From Thalassotalea fonticola (GTDB taxonomy: Bacteria > Pseudomonadota > Gammaproteobacteria > Enterobacterales > Alteromonadaceae), in the NCBI RefSeq assembly GCF_032911225.1, contig NZ_CP136600.1, positions 2,232,001 to 2,296,000 on the forward strand: a stretch of 64,000 nt of DNA, read 5' to 3'. Every line of letters starts with the position of its first letter. The stretch's first letter is position 1. Below are positions 20,780 through 30,049 of this stretch, piece by piece. Below the pieces are notes generated by a model. That model saw nothing but the letters and a program-made list of their open reading frames with translations, ran no database searches and was not told the DNA's origin. A program made the position numbers and the translations under genes.

Positions 20780-21376
20780 ATGGAAAAATTTAGCCAACAT
20801 ACTGGTAGCGTTGTGCCGTTTGATCGCGCCAATATAGACACCGATCAGATTATACCGAAGCAATTTTTACAAAAGACTACTCGTACTGGTTTTGCCCAGC
20901 ACTTATTTCACGATTGGCGCTTTTTAGATGACGATGGTTTGCAACCAGATCCAAGTTTTATCTTAAATAAGCCCGAATACCAAGGAGTGAGTATTTTACT
21001 TGCTCGTGAGAATTTTGGTTGTGGTTCAAGTCGTGAACATGCACCTTGGGCTATTCAAGAATTTGGTTTTCAGGTGGTAATGGCTTCAAGTTTTGCTGAC
21101 ATCTTTTATGGTAACTGCATCAACATTGGCATGTTGCCGGTTGTGTTAGAAGAATCTGTTATTGATGATTTATTCAACCAAACGGCGCAAGGTCCATTAG
21201 AGCTTACCGTAGACATTACAAAAATGGTGGTAATAAATGGCGATAAACAATATCCATTTACGCTTACTGAGTTTCAAAAGTATTGTTTAGAGAATGGTGT
21301 AGATGCTGTCGGTTGGACATTAGAAATCAGTGATAAAATAGATAGCTTTGAACATAACTTGCCTGCTTGGCAATAA
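20780..21376 (+). CDS. leuD: 3-isopropylmalate dehydratase small subunit
   Basis: A 198-residue aconitase swivel-domain protein (201 in E. coli). Motifs include the NIDTDQIIPKQFL stretch near the start and NFGCGSSREHAPW (about 74-86). It follows leuC by 10 nt with AAGGAG as ribosome binding site. It completes the leuABCD operon. Confidence 0.97.
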   Translation: MEKFSQHTGSVVPFDRANIDTDQIIPKQFLQKTTRTGFAQHLFHDWRFLDDDGLQPDPSFILNKPEYQGVSILLARENFGCGSSREHAPWAIQEFGFQVVMASSFADIFYGNCINIGMLPVVLEESVIDDLFNQTAQGPLELTVDITKMVVINGDKQYPFTLTEFQKYCLENGVDAVGWTLEISDKIDSFEHNLPAWQ

Positions 21377-21397
21377 TTTCAGCAGAGCAACGATCTG

Positions 21398-21443
21398 AGG
21401 GTCAGAGTCATTAACTTTCGAATAAGTTAATGACTCTGACCCT
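21398..21443. repeat. REP-like 20-bp inverted repeat
   Basis: A perfect 20-bp inverted repeat, arms 21398-21417 and 21424-21443, core GGGTCAGAGTCATTAAC, loop 6 nt. A third, imperfect half-copy (TTAATGACTCAGCCCCT) follows at 21447-21463. It lies between the convergent leuD and gspB genes, so it may act as a bidirectional terminator. Palindromes with a GGGTCAGAGT core are, as far as I recall, commonly dispersed in marine gammaproteobacteria with REP-type transposases; no such transposase is in this window. Confidence 0.7.
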
Positions 21444-21466
21444 AGTTTAATGACTCAGCCCCTACT

Positions 21467-22447
21467 TTACCAACTAGACAAAGCCTTTAAACTAAAGCGC
21501 TGCCCCTGAAATTGTAAAACTACCATTTGTGGCTGTATTTCTTCAATAACCACCCCATCTTTTGTAATACCACCGGTATAGTAATCTTGGCCATTAAGCC
21601 TTACCCAGCTACTCGCCGTTTCAGAAGTATACATATGCAATGAGAAGTGTAAGCTAGGCACCTCATTTTGTAACCACTGTGGCATTTGGGCTAATGGTTT
21701 CACCGGTATAGAATGAGGCTTTCGTAAATCAACTTCAGGCTCGGTGTAGGGTTTATTTAAATTAATCTCTGGCTCTTCGATTAACTCATTAACCAAAGGA
21801 TTATTGCTATCATCTATAGCATTCTCAAATGCCTGAAGTAACTCAGGTGAAACATCACCAAGTTCATCCTTATTAAGGCTAAGTTTCACCGGGGCTGTAG
21901 CTTCATTTACAACCACTTTTTCAGCAGATACTTTCGCAGTCTGATTAGCAGCTATTGCCTGTTGGATATTATGTTGACTGAGTAAACTTTGAATTTGCTG
22001 TTCCATTAATTGTTTTTTAGCTAATTCGTCAGCTTGGGTCTTAGCGAGTAGCGCTTGCTTCAACTGCTCAGCTTGTTCTGTTTTTGATACAATTAATTGC
22101 TGATTGTAATCCTTTGGTGAGTTGAAATATTTCGCGCTTTCATGCTGTGTTCCATAAAAAGGGATCAAGGCTTCTTCTTCAACAATAATCACATCTTCAA
22201 TTGTATCAGTGTCTGCATCAGCTTGGTAATGCACTAAGATTTCAGCACCATCGCCGAGCACAAAACCTCCAACAGTAAAAGCGAAAGCAAGTAGCACATA
22301 GCTCGCAATTGTTTTTGGTAATTTTCTATGTTTAGGTTTGTCAGAATCACTTAAAGCAAGTTGCTTTTTTAAATCATCAGGTTCAACTACTGGTTCACTT
22401 GAATTAACCGTGGTGGCTTTTTTAAGAGCATCGAGTAAGTAAGACAT
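21467..22447 (-). CDS. gspB: Type II secretion accessory protein GspB
   Basis: A 326-residue protein with an N-terminal cytoplasmic part (MSYLLDALKKA), one membrane segment (about 45-65), a long periplasmic linker with a coiled coil, and a C-terminal GspB domain (about 255-326) that starts LHFSLHMYTS and ends with VVLQFQGQRFSLKAL. GspB works with GspA to insert or assemble the GspD secretin through the peptidoglycan. Its ATG overlaps the gspA stop by one base (TAATG), so the two are translationally coupled. Confidence 0.88.
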   Translation of the reverse strand: MSYLLDALKKATTVNSSEPVVEPDDLKKQLALSDSDKPKHRKLPKTIASYVLLAFAFTVGGFVLGDGAEILVHYQADADTDTIEDVIIVEEEALIPFYGTQHESAKYFNSPKDYNQQLIVSKTEQAEQLKQALLAKTQADELAKKQLMEQQIQSLLSQHNIQQAIAANQTAKVSAEKVVVNEATAPVKLSLNKDELGDVSPELLQAFENAIDDSNNPLVNELIEEPEINLNKPYTEPEVDLRKPHSIPVKPLAQMPQWLQNEVPSLHFSLHMYTSETASSWVRLNGQDYYTGGITKDGVVIEEIQPQMVVLQFQGQRFSLKALSSW

Positions 22448-24084
22448 TAATTGCTGCCCTCCCTACTTGCCTTGGTACTTTTATTAGAACTTACAGCCAA
22501 AGCCATGACAGTTTCGGTGTCTGCTAAATGATTAACGATTAAACCGGCATCTTGTTGGTACTGTGCTAATTGGTTTGCCAATAAAGGGTCAAATTGTGTG
22601 ATACTTCTTGTTGGCCTCTGTTGTTGAACACTGAGTTTATTTTCCAACCATTGCACCAACTTTATTGAGCTGCTTTTATCAATATTCTCAATAAAGCCCT
22701 CAGGGGCGCGCCATAACAACACTGCGCTGCCTTGATAATGCTGTTCAATAAAAGTTGTATGCAACCACTTTGAGTTATTGTTAAATTTAACTAATAACTT
22801 ATTATCTTGTTGCTGCATAATGGTACCGTAATAAGCATCACCATTGTCATCAAAAAACTGCAAGGTCACAGGAGAAGCAAGCGCTAATAGGCGCTTAAAC
22901 TCGCCTTGATACCAATAACATTGTAACTGATACTCTAAAGCTCTTTCACAAGGGCCAATATGATTATTTACAGATTCAGTTATAGGATCAAACGCTTGAA
23001 TTTGCCATTTTGAAAATAAATGAGCAAATGCGTCATCGAGGCTACGACTTGTATTGATGAGCTTATTTTCAATTGAATTTAGTTGTGTATTCTCGGCTTG
23101 ATCGTGCTTGAATTTGATGACCTTTTGCTGAGCTATATGAGCTTGCTCAATTTTTTTACTTTGTTGCTTAGCGACGCTGAAACCAGTAAATGCAAAGATC
23201 AGCATAGAGGCTGTGATTAAAAAATTTTTCACCGCAGGTTTGTGCCAAAAACTTAAAGTTCTGGTATCAAATTCTAATGTTTCCTTGGCTGATTGACTGA
23301 CAATTCCTTTATCAACTTGTTGCTTTTCTTGTGAATAAGCGCCTAATAATGCCCGATCACATAACAAATTAACCAAACGTGGGACGCCGCCGGTAATTTT
23401 ATGAATTAACGTAATTGCCGAGGCATTAAACAGTGTTTTAGTACAGCCAGCAATACTTAACCGGTGCTTTATGTACTGTGATACTTCAGAATGATTTAAT
23501 GGTAATAAATGATAACGAGCGGTAATCCGTTGCGCCAATTGCCGTAAGTCTCTGCGCTTTAATAACTCTTGCAGCTCAGGCTGACCAATTAAAATCACTT
23601 GCAGCAATTTTTTTGTATGAGTCTCTAAATTAGTTAATAGCCTTAATTGCTCTAATACTTCCGGTTGTAAGTGTTGTGCTTCATCTATAATTAATAGCGT
23701 ATTTTTACCTTGTTGATGGTTAGCAAGTAAGTGCTCTAAAATTTTATCGGTAAAGATTTTTAATGATGCATTACTACTGTCGTAATCTATAGAAAGCTCA
23801 TCGCATACAGTCGCTAACAATTCGATGGCTGATAATGTTGGATTTAAAATGAATGCTGCTTGCGTATTGTCAGGCAATTGCTCTAACAAGCATTTAGAAA
23901 CTGTGGTTTTACCGGTACCTACTTCACCGGTAAGTAACACAAAGCCGCCAGCTTCACCTAAACCATAAGTTAAATGGGCCAGTGCTTCTTGATGACGCCC
24001 ACTCATAAATAAATACTGCGGATTGGGCGCAATTGAAAATGGAATATCGTTCAGGCCAAAATAACCTGTGTACCCGTTATACAT
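22447..24084 (-). CDS. gspA: Type II secretion AAA ATPase GspA/ExeA
   Basis: A 545-residue protein with an N-terminal AAA+ domain (Walker A TGEVGTGKTT near residue 52, Walker B LLIIDEAQHL), a membrane segment near residue 285-305, and a periplasmic region with a C-terminal peptidoglycan-binding-like part (about 465-530). This is the ExeA/GspA architecture. The ATPase pairs with GspB to allow secretin assembly through the wall. MSHA MshM proteins share the ATPase domain, but the gspB partner supports GspA. The main gsp operon is not in the window. Confidence 0.87.
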   Translation of the reverse strand: MYNGYTGYFGLNDIPFSIAPNPQYLFMSGRHQEALAHLTYGLGEAGGFVLLTGEVGTGKTTVSKCLLEQLPDNTQAAFILNPTLSAIELLATVCDELSIDYDSSNASLKIFTDKILEHLLANHQQGKNTLLIIDEAQHLQPEVLEQLRLLTNLETHTKKLLQVILIGQPELQELLKRRDLRQLAQRITARYHLLPLNHSEVSQYIKHRLSIAGCTKTLFNASAITLIHKITGGVPRLVNLLCDRALLGAYSQEKQQVDKGIVSQSAKETLEFDTRTLSFWHKPAVKNFLITASMLIFAFTGFSVAKQQSKKIEQAHIAQQKVIKFKHDQAENTQLNSIENKLINTSRSLDDAFAHLFSKWQIQAFDPITESVNNHIGPCERALEYQLQCYWYQGEFKRLLALASPVTLQFFDDNGDAYYGTIMQQQDNKLLVKFNNNSKWLHTTFIEQHYQGSAVLLWRAPEGFIENIDKSSSIKLVQWLENKLSVQQQRPTRSITQFDPLLANQLAQYQQDAGLIVNHLADTETVMALAVSSNKSTKASREGSN

Positions 24085-24231
24085 AAAGGAAAACTATTTT
24101 AATAAACACTTTAGGGAAATTACTCTGAGTATACACATAAATCAAAATTTGACGCTATTTAATTATACCCGTAACCATTCAATTTGTTATAGACTGGCAA
24201 ACTATCAACAAAAACTAACTCTTTTTAATAA

Positions 24232-25500
24232 ATGAAGCCCAATTATACCTCTACATTAAATACTTACCTAGTCGGCGGCGCTGTGCGTGATCAATTATTA
24301 GGTAGGAAAATTGTTGAACATGACTACTTGGTAGTCGGTGCAAGTGTGGAGCAAATGTTGTCACTTGGCTTTATGCAAGTTGGCAAAGATTTCCCGGTAT
24401 TTTTACATCCAGAAACTAAAGAAGAATATGCTCTGGCGCGCACAGAAAGAAAACAAGGGTTAGGCTACACCGGTTTTGTTTGTTATGCGGAGCCAGATGT
24501 TACAATTGAAGAAGATTTACGTCGTCGCGATTTAACCGTTAACGCAATGGCACAAGATGACAATGGCAATATTATTGACCCATTTAATGGCCAGAAAGAT
24601 CTAAAAGAAAAAGTATTACGTCATGTTTCATCGGCGTTTTCAGAAGACCCACTCAGGGTGTTGCGAGTAGCCCGTTTTGCCGCAAGGTATTATTACCTTG
24701 GTTTCACCGTTGCCATCGAAACTATAAAATTAATGCAAGACATGGTTGCTAAAGGTGAACTTGAAAATTTAACCCCTGACAGAGTTTGGAAAGAATTTTC
24801 ACGCACTTTAAGTGAGGATAATCCAGAAGTATTCATTAATATTTTACGTGAAACAGGGGCTTTAAAAGTACTCTGGCCCGACCTAGATATGCTTTGGGGA
24901 ATACCAAATCCAGAAGCCCACCATGGTGAAATAGATACCGGGATTCATACCTTAATGGTGTTACAACAAGCAGTAAAACTTAGCCAAGATATTAGTGTTC
25001 GTTTTGCCGCTCTCTCGCATGATTTAGGCAAGGGATTAACACCAAAGGTTAAGTGGCCAACCCATCATGGCCATGAAAAATCAGGGTTACCCTTAGTAGA
25101 AAATATTTGTCAACAGCTTAAAGTACCTAATCAAATTAAGCGCATAAGTTTGATGGTTTGCGAATTCCATTTACATAGCCATAGAGCGTTCGAACTTAGA
25201 GCAGATACAGTTTTGAACATGTTCAATAAACTGGATGTTTGGCGAAAAGCAGATGATTTTGAACTATTTTTATTAAGCTGCCATGCCGACAGCACTGGCC
25301 GGTTAGGACAAGAGAATTCTACCTATCCTCAAGCTGAATATTTAAGAGCAGCGTTTCAAGCCTGCAAACAAATAAGCCCTAAACAATTTGTTGAACAAGG
25401 GCTTAAAGGCAAAGAAATAAAAATAGCCATTGATAAGGCAAAAGTGGCGGCCATTGCACTCGTTAAGAAACAATGGCTTTCAAAGCAGGGGCTTAAATAA
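24232..25500 (+). CDS. cca: Multifunctional CCA-adding tRNA nucleotidyltransferase
   Basis: A 422-residue class II enzyme (412 in E. coli) that adds or repairs the 3' CCA of tRNAs. The N-terminal nucleotidyltransferase has GGAVRD (15-20), RRDLTVNAMA and the RVLRVARFAAR helix. The C-terminal HD domain (SHDLGKGLT) gives the phosphohydrolase activity seen in gammaproteobacterial Cca. The first Asp of the catalytic DxD pair appears as Glu (EHD, residues 29-31), where E. coli has DRD. A hairpin follows the gene 29 bp downstream. In E. coli cca follows ygiM directly; here about 13.6 kb separates them. Confidence 0.96.
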   Translation: MKPNYTSTLNTYLVGGAVRDQLLGRKIVEHDYLVVGASVEQMLSLGFMQVGKDFPVFLHPETKEEYALARTERKQGLGYTGFVCYAEPDVTIEEDLRRRDLTVNAMAQDDNGNIIDPFNGQKDLKEKVLRHVSSAFSEDPLRVLRVARFAARYYYLGFTVAIETIKLMQDMVAKGELENLTPDRVWKEFSRTLSEDNPEVFINILRETGALKVLWPDLDMLWGIPNPEAHHGEIDTGIHTLMVLQQAVKLSQDISVRFAALSHDLGKGLTPKVKWPTHHGHEKSGLPLVENICQQLKVPNQIKRISLMVCEFHLHSHRAFELRADTVLNMFNKLDVWRKADDFELFLLSCHADSTGRLGQENSTYPQAEYLRAAFQACKQISPKQFVEQGLKGKEIKIAIDKAKVAAIALVKKQWLSKQGLK

Positions 25501-25528
25501 GCCTATAAATAAGAAACCTAATGAGATC

Positions 25529-25545
25529 CCCGAATCAAGTTCGGG
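25529..25545. repeat. Short palindrome after cca
   Basis: Inverted repeat CCCGAA / TTCGGG with a 5-nt loop, 29 bp after the cca stop. It resembles the short dispersed CCCGAATCAAGTTCGGG palindromes often seen between genes and may also serve as a weak terminator. Confidence 0.55.
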
Positions 25546-25608
25546 ACGACGCTGATGCGCCGGTTGCGGGTTTAAAAAAGAGAGCACTTCCCTCACACTG
25601 CCATTCCC

Positions 25609-25968
25609 GTACCGATGCCATTCCCGTACCTTATGTAATTCTCATACTTTATGTCATTCCTAGACTTTATGTCATTCCCAGACTTTATGTCATTCCCAGA
25701 CTTTATGTCATTCCCAGACTTTATGTCATTCCCAGACTTTATGTCATTCCCAGACTTTATGTCATTCCCAGACTTTATGTCATTCCCAGACTTTATGTCA
25801 TTCCCAGACTTTATGTCATTCCCAGACTTTATGTCATTCCCAGACTTTATGTCATTCCCAGACTTTATGTCATTCCCAGACTTTATGTCATTCCCAGACT
25901 TTATGTCATTCCCAGACTTTATGTCATTCCCAGACTTTATGTCATTCCCAGACTTTATGTCATTCCCG
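25609..25968. repeat. 18-bp tandem repeat array (about 20 units)
   Basis: The unit GACTTTATGTCATTCCCA repeats head to tail. Sixteen copies from 25663 to 25950 are identical and a seventeenth (25951-25968) differs only in its last base. Three degenerate units precede them (25609-25662). The unit length is a multiple of three and contains no stop in several frames, so long open frames on both strands are an arithmetic by-product. I regard it as non-coding. The array ends inside a TTCCC-type palindrome (25962-25981), from whose edge the unit may derive. Confidence 0.95.
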
Positions 25969-25981
25969 TGGCGACGGGAAT
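25962..25981. repeat. REP-type palindrome at the array end
   Basis: ATTCCCGT / ACGGGAAT with a 4-nt loop, continuous with the last unit of the 18-bp array. A related palindrome (TTCCCGC / GCGGGAA) lies at 28783-28800. Confidence 0.7.
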
Positions 25982-25991
25982 CCATTATGGA

Positions 25992-26075
25992 TACCCAAAC
26001 AAGTTGGGTATGACGTTAATATTGGGTATGACGTTAATATTGGGTATTGCGTTAATATTAGATATGGCGATAACA
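25992..26075. repeat. Second 18-bp tandem array with a flanking palindrome
   Basis: A palindrome TACCCAA / TTGGGTA (25992-26010) leads into an 18-bp unit, TTGGGTATGACGTTAATA. It is present twice perfectly (26004-26021, 26022-26039), once with two changes (26040-26057) and once degenerate (26058-26075). The unit differs from the neighbouring array but has the same period. Confidence 0.85.
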
Positions 26076-26113
26076 CTTTCTAGTTAGGAGCACTCCAATC
26101 GGAGTCACTCCAA

Positions 26114-26184
26114 ATTTATCGCTTCTCGTTTATCGTTTATCGTTTATCGTTTATCGTTTATCGTTTATCGTTTATCGCTTCTCG
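26114..26184. repeat. Heptamer tandem repeat
   Basis: Seven perfect copies of GTTTATC (26128-26176) are flanked on both sides by GCTTCTCG (26121-26128 and 26177-26184), and a variant copy precedes them at 26114. The array ends 10 bp before the uppP stop on the opposite strand. Confidence 0.9.
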
Positions 26185-26194
26185 TTACTCATTA

Positions 26195-26989
26195 CTAAAT
26201 TATAAACCAGATCAAAAACACCCCGAGCAGCAATCGATAAATCACAAACGGCATCATACCTAGTTTGTCTAATAAGATTAAAAAATAATGAATACAAGCA
26301 TAAGCACTTACAAACGCTACTACAGACCCAAAAGCAATTGCTTGCCAATCAACGCCGTTAGCCGCTAACACTAATTTAAATGTTAAATAGCTACCAGCCA
26401 TGGCAATAGCAGGAATTGATAATAAAAACGAAAATCTGGCAGCGGCATCGCGAGTTAAACCTAGCATCAAGCCCATTGTCATGGTGATACCAGAACGGGA
26501 TGTGCCTGGAATTAACGCTACAGCTTGCGCCAGTCCTATGTACATCGCCTCTTTAAATCCAATATGAATTTCATTTGTTTGCTTGCCTTTAATATCTGCA
26601 TAGCCAAGTAATAAACCAAAAACAATTGTAGTAATTGCTATTACCGCGGCTGAGCGTAAATGCTCTTCAATAAAATCTTTACCAAAAAAACCAAACAAAC
26701 CGGCAGGAATTGTGGCAAAAAGAATCCACCACGCTATAGCACTATCGGCATTAAGTTCTTGCTTAACGATAGAATTGGTCCAGGCAAAAAACATGGTACC
26801 AACATCTTTACGAAAATAAGTAATAACCGCAAGTAATGTGCCTACATGCACAGCCACATCAAACGCTAAGCCTTGGTCTGCCCAGCCAAGTAATTGTGAA
26901 GGTAAAATTAAATGAGCCGAGCTCGATATTGGTAAGAATTCAGTTAAACCCTGAATTATCGCTAAGATAATAATCTCTATAGTGGACAT
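26195..26989 (-). CDS. uppP: Undecaprenyl-diphosphate phosphatase
   Basis: A 264-residue polytopic membrane protein (273 in E. coli) with the two BacA/UppP signature regions, [12 protein letters not shown] near residue 17 and PGTSRSG near residue 160. It dephosphorylates undecaprenyl diphosphate to recycle the lipid carrier of peptidoglycan and surface polysaccharide and confers bacitracin tolerance. It lies 54 bp after folK on the same strand and may be co-transcribed with folB-folK. Confidence 0.96.
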   Translation of the reverse strand: MSTIEIIILAIIQGLTEFLPISSSAHLILPSQLLGWADQGLAFDVAVHVGTLLAVITYFRKDVGTMFFAWTNSIVKQELNADSAIAWWILFATIPAGLFGFFGKDFIEEHLRSAAVIAITTIVFGLLLGYADIKGKQTNEIHIGFKEAMYIGLAQAVALIPGTSRSGITMTMGLMLGLTRDAAARFSFLLSIPAIAMAGSYLTFKLVLAANGVDWQAIAFGSVVAFVSAYACIHYFLILLDKLGMMPFVIYRLLLGVFLIWFII

Positions 26990-27043
26990 ATTCTTATTCT
27001 TTTCTCTTTTTCTCTTTTAAAATTTTGTTTAAGCGCACTTTAT

Positions 27044-27535
27044 TTAGGCTGGCCAGGTAAATGGGATCTTTTGCAAATGCTGTTGACTCTTATCAAAGCT
27101 TTGCCACATCTCTTGGTAAGTAATTTTTAATAGCGGATGAACCATATTTGGCGCTAACTCGGCAAGCGGTTCCAATACATAAGCATTTTTAGGTATTTCA
27201 TCTCGTGGGATTTGTACAGGGTTATCCATAACCAAATCATTATAAAGCAAAATATCTAAATCCATTTTCCGGGCACTGAACTTTTTAGAAAAGTCTACTC
27301 TGCCCTGCTGTTTTTCTAATTGCTTTAATAACTCACCTATATAGGCTGGTGACTTATCGGTTTCAACTTTCGCCACTAGATTGTAGAAATCATCCCCGAT
27401 AAAACCAACAGGCGCACATTCATAAACAGACGACAATTCTACCTTGCCAAATTCAACTTTTAAGGCATTAACAGCGACAACAATTTGCACATCACGGTCA
27501 ATATTACTGCCAATTGATATATAAACCTCAGCCAT
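27044..27535 (-). CDS. folK: 2-amino-4-hydroxy-6-hydroxymethyldihydropteridine diphosphokinase
   Basis: A 163-residue HPPK (159 in E. coli) transferring diphosphate from ATP to the pterin, second-last step before dihydropteroate. Landmarks are the N-terminal YISIGSN, the region FYNLVAKVET, and ARKMDLDILLYND. I start it at the ATG at 27535 (MAEVYISIGSN), which overlaps the folB stop by one base (TAATG). The in-frame ATG four codons upstream would lie within folB. Confidence 0.94.
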   Translation of the reverse strand: MAEVYISIGSNIDRDVQIVVAVNALKVEFGKVELSSVYECAPVGFIGDDFYNLVAKVETDKSPAYIGELLKQLEKQQGRVDFSKKFSARKMDLDILLYNDLVMDNPVQIPRDEIPKNAYVLEPLAELAPNMVHPLLKITYQEMWQSFDKSQQHLQKIPFTWPA

Positions 27536-27918
27536 TACGCACAGCAACCATTATTAGAGGAGTTCGTTTTACTTCCACGCTCGATAATTACCCCAACAGC
27601 GCTAGCTTCTTTTACAGCTGTTGGTTTCGAAACTTTTAGTCTTAACCACTTAATACCGTATTCATTGATTAGATGACTCGCTAAGCGCTCTGCTAGCGTT
27701 TCAATTAAATCAACCGCGTTAGCATTGGCAAATTCATCAATTAATGTTGAAATTTCAGCATAATCTAACGTTTTCGCCAATTCATCACCAATCGCAGCTT
27801 TACTGGTATCTGTGCCCATTTGCAAATCAAACACCAAAAGTTGCTTGATCTTCTTTTCCCACTCGTAATAACCAATGGTAGTTTGCACCTGCAAACCTTC
27901 AATAAACACTATATCCAT
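27535..27918 (-). CDS. folB: Dihydroneopterin aldolase
   Basis: A 127-residue protein starting MDIVFIEGLQVQTTIGYYEWE, nearly the same opening as E. coli FolB. An ATG four codons upstream exists but extends past the homologous start. It cleaves 7,8-dihydroneopterin in folate synthesis. It is coupled to folK by a one-base overlap, giving consecutive pathway steps from one message. It is divergent from plsY. Confidence 0.94.
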   Translation of the reverse strand: MDIVFIEGLQVQTTIGYYEWEKKIKQLLVFDLQMGTDTSKAAIGDELAKTLDYAEISTLIDEFANANAVDLIETLAERLASHLINEYGIKWLRLKVSKPTAVKEASAVGVIIERGSKTNSSNNGCCA

Positions 27919-28070
27919 GCGAAAAATCACCGAAATTTAATATTAAAAACAAATAAGTCTAAATTTTACCTCATTGTGTAGTAGAAAAACTACTAAATAG
28001 ATTGTTAGAATGGCAGAATAAAGTATCTGGCGTTTTTTTAACCATCACAATTTAATAATAAGGAGCAATT

Positions 28071-28658
28071 ATGATGTTATTTTTAGCACTTTGCATATTC
28101 ATTGCTGCTTATTTTTTCGGCTCAATTTCAAGTGCTATTTTAATTTGCAAGTTAAGAGGGCTACCTGATCCTCGCACCCAAGGCTCTAAAAACCCCGGCG
28201 CAACCAATGTATTAAGAATGAGTGACAAGCCTACAGCGTTGGCGGTGTTAATTTTTGATGTATTAAAGGGAGCGATTCCAGTCTATGGTGCTTACAAATT
28301 AGGTGTAGAACCTATATATCTGGGCTTTATTGCTATTTCAGCCTGTCTGGGTCATATGTACCCAATATTTTTTAACTTTAAGGGCGGAAAAGCTGTTGCT
28401 ACCGCTTTTGGCGCGCTGGCACCTATAAGCTGGGGATTTGCATTAGCATTAATCGTAACCTGGGTATTTGTCGCCAAAACTACAAGGTATTCATCACTTG
28501 CGGCAATTGTGACAGTATCACTTGCCCCATTTTACACCTGGATTTTAAAGCCTTTATATACCAACTCAGTAACTATGCTTTCTTTACTCATTCTGTTTAA
28601 ACATCGTAGTAACATCCTCCGTTTAATCAAAGGCACAGAAGATAAGCTATCGAATTGA
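28071..28658 (+). CDS. plsY: Acyl-phosphate:glycerol-3-phosphate acyltransferase PlsY
   Basis: A 195-residue inner-membrane protein (205 in E. coli) with the three PlsY motifs: [23 protein letters not shown] (about 44-55) and [11 protein letters not shown]. It makes lysophosphatidate from acyl-phosphate, the first acylation of phospholipid synthesis. AAGGAG precedes the start. In E. coli the gene (ygiH) also lies beside folB. Confidence 0.96.
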   Translation: MMLFLALCIFIAAYFFGSISSAILICKLRGLPDPRTQGSKNPGATNVLRMSDKPTALAVLIFDVLKGAIPVYGAYKLGVEPIYLGFIAISACLGHMYPIFFNFKGGKAVATAFGALAPISWGFALALIVTWVFVAKTTRYSSLAAIVTVSLAPFYTWILKPLYTNSVTMLSLLILFKHRSNILRLIKGTEDKLSN

Positions 28659-28729
28659 GCGTCACTTAGAGAATAACGTCCGAATAAATTCAGACCAACC
28701 AAATTTAGGCTGAGTAATAGCTTCGAAAG

Positions 28730-28800
28730 AATTAACCACGTAAGTTGTAAAAATTAACCACGTAATATCGTTTGTAAGTGGGTTCCCGCCTTCGCGGGAA
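28730..28800. repeat. Short direct repeat and REP-type hairpin
   Basis: AATTAACCACGTAA occurs at 28730-28743 and again at 28752-28765. It is followed by the palindrome TTCCCGC / GCGGGAA with a 4-nt loop (28783-28800). The hairpin lies between the convergent plsY and tsaD genes and may terminate both. Confidence 0.7.
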
Positions 28801-28833
28801 TGACGCCATTGGTTTATCAATATATTTTTGAAA

Positions 28834-29847
28834 TTAAACCGGCGGTAACGTATCTAACGGCCAGCGAGGGTTAGCTTTAAAAGTTAAATCTGAACTTACT
28901 CCTGACTTTAAGCGCTGCATGCCTGCATACGCAATCATTGCGCCATTATCAGTGCAATATTCAGGGCGTGGATAATAAACTTGACCACCCAATTTTTTAG
29001 TTACAACAGCCAATTGTTCTCGCAATGACGTATTAGCACTTACACCACCGGCAATGACTAAGCGTTTTAAACCGCATTGCTGCAAAGCTCGCTTACACTT
29101 AATTGCTAATGTATCAATAACTGCTTCTTGGAACGCATAAGCAATATCAGCTTTAGTTTGAGCGCTTGTGTCTTCTTGACGAATCGTAGTACCAGCAGCA
29201 GTTTTAAGCCCAGAAAAACTAAAATTTAAACCTGGCTTATTGGTCATTGGCCGTGGGAATTTAAACCGGCCGGGCGTGCCTTGTTCTGCCATTTTTGCTA
29301 ACACCGGACCGCCTGGGTAATCTAAGCCTAATAATTTAGCGGTTTTATCGAACGCTTCACCGGCAGCATCATCGACGGATTCGCCCAGCAACTCATACTC
29401 ACCGATGCCATCAACACGTACTAACATGGTATGACCGCCCGAAACCAATAGCGCTATAAAAGGAAATTCAGGTACATCATCTTCTAACATAGGCGCTAAC
29501 AAGTGTCCTTCCATATGATGCACAGGCACTGCAGGTAAATCCCAGCCATAAGCAAGGGACCGTCCTATAGAACAACCTACTAATAATGCGCCGACTAAAC
29601 CTGGGCCAGCAGTATAAGCAACTCCATCAAGATCTTGCGGGGTTAAACCCGCTTCCTTTAGTGCTTCTTCTATTAAAGGAATAGTTTTTCTTACATGATC
29701 ACGCGAAGCTAATTCAGGCACAACACCACCATAATCAGCATGTACGGCAATTTGTGAATAAAGGCGATGCGCTAAAATGCCTTTTTCTTCATCAAAAATA
29801 GCAATACCAGTTTCATCACAAGAGGTTTCTATACCTAAAATTCGCAT
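28834..29847 (-). CDS. tsaD: tRNA N6-threonylcarbamoyladenosine transferase TsaD
   Basis: A 337-residue protein, exactly the E. coli length. It starts [14 protein letters not shown], carries the metal-binding HHMEGH near residue 111, and ends with the ATP-site region [13 protein letters not shown] and [12 protein letters not shown]. With TsaB/E it transfers threonylcarbamoyl to A37 of ANN-decoding tRNAs. It is divergent from rpsU, the conserved arrangement. Confidence 0.97.
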   Translation of the reverse strand: MRILGIETSCDETGIAIFDEEKGILAHRLYSQIAVHADYGGVVPELASRDHVRKTIPLIEEALKEAGLTPQDLDGVAYTAGPGLVGALLVGCSIGRSLAYGWDLPAVPVHHMEGHLLAPMLEDDVPEFPFIALLVSGGHTMLVRVDGIGEYELLGESVDDAAGEAFDKTAKLLGLDYPGGPVLAKMAEQGTPGRFKFPRPMTNKPGLNFSFSGLKTAAGTTIRQEDTSAQTKADIAYAFQEAVIDTLAIKCKRALQQCGLKRLVIAGGVSANTSLREQLAVVTKKLGGQVYYPRPEYCTDNGAMIAYAGMQRLKSGVSSDLTFKANPRWPLDTLPPV

Positions 29848-30049
29848 AAATTGTTAACCAAAAATTACATTAATAAGGAAATTATGCGGATCATAGCGCT
29901 CAAATCAAAATTTAACCACCGTTTTAAATAAAAAAGCCATTTAAAACTTTACATCTACTTAAGGTTCGGATTAAAATGCTGCACCAATTTTAATCGGCTT
30001 GGTTAAATATTACCAAGCGTCGCAGTATTCACTAGAGGTGAGGGCAAAA

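Noticed and set aside
25609..25968. CRISPR array
   Set aside because: Repeats are directly adjacent with no spacers, and there are no cas genes.
25521..26087. Long overlapping open frames on both strands (188, 130 and 120 codons) across the tandem array
   Set aside because: They arise because the 18-bp unit is divisible by three and lacks stops in these frames; there is no ribosome binding site, and the encoded peptides are simple repeats.
29999..30049. N-terminal extension of S21
   Set aside because: The extra 17 residues are not part of S21; the ATG at 30050 has a good ribosome binding site and gives the family length.
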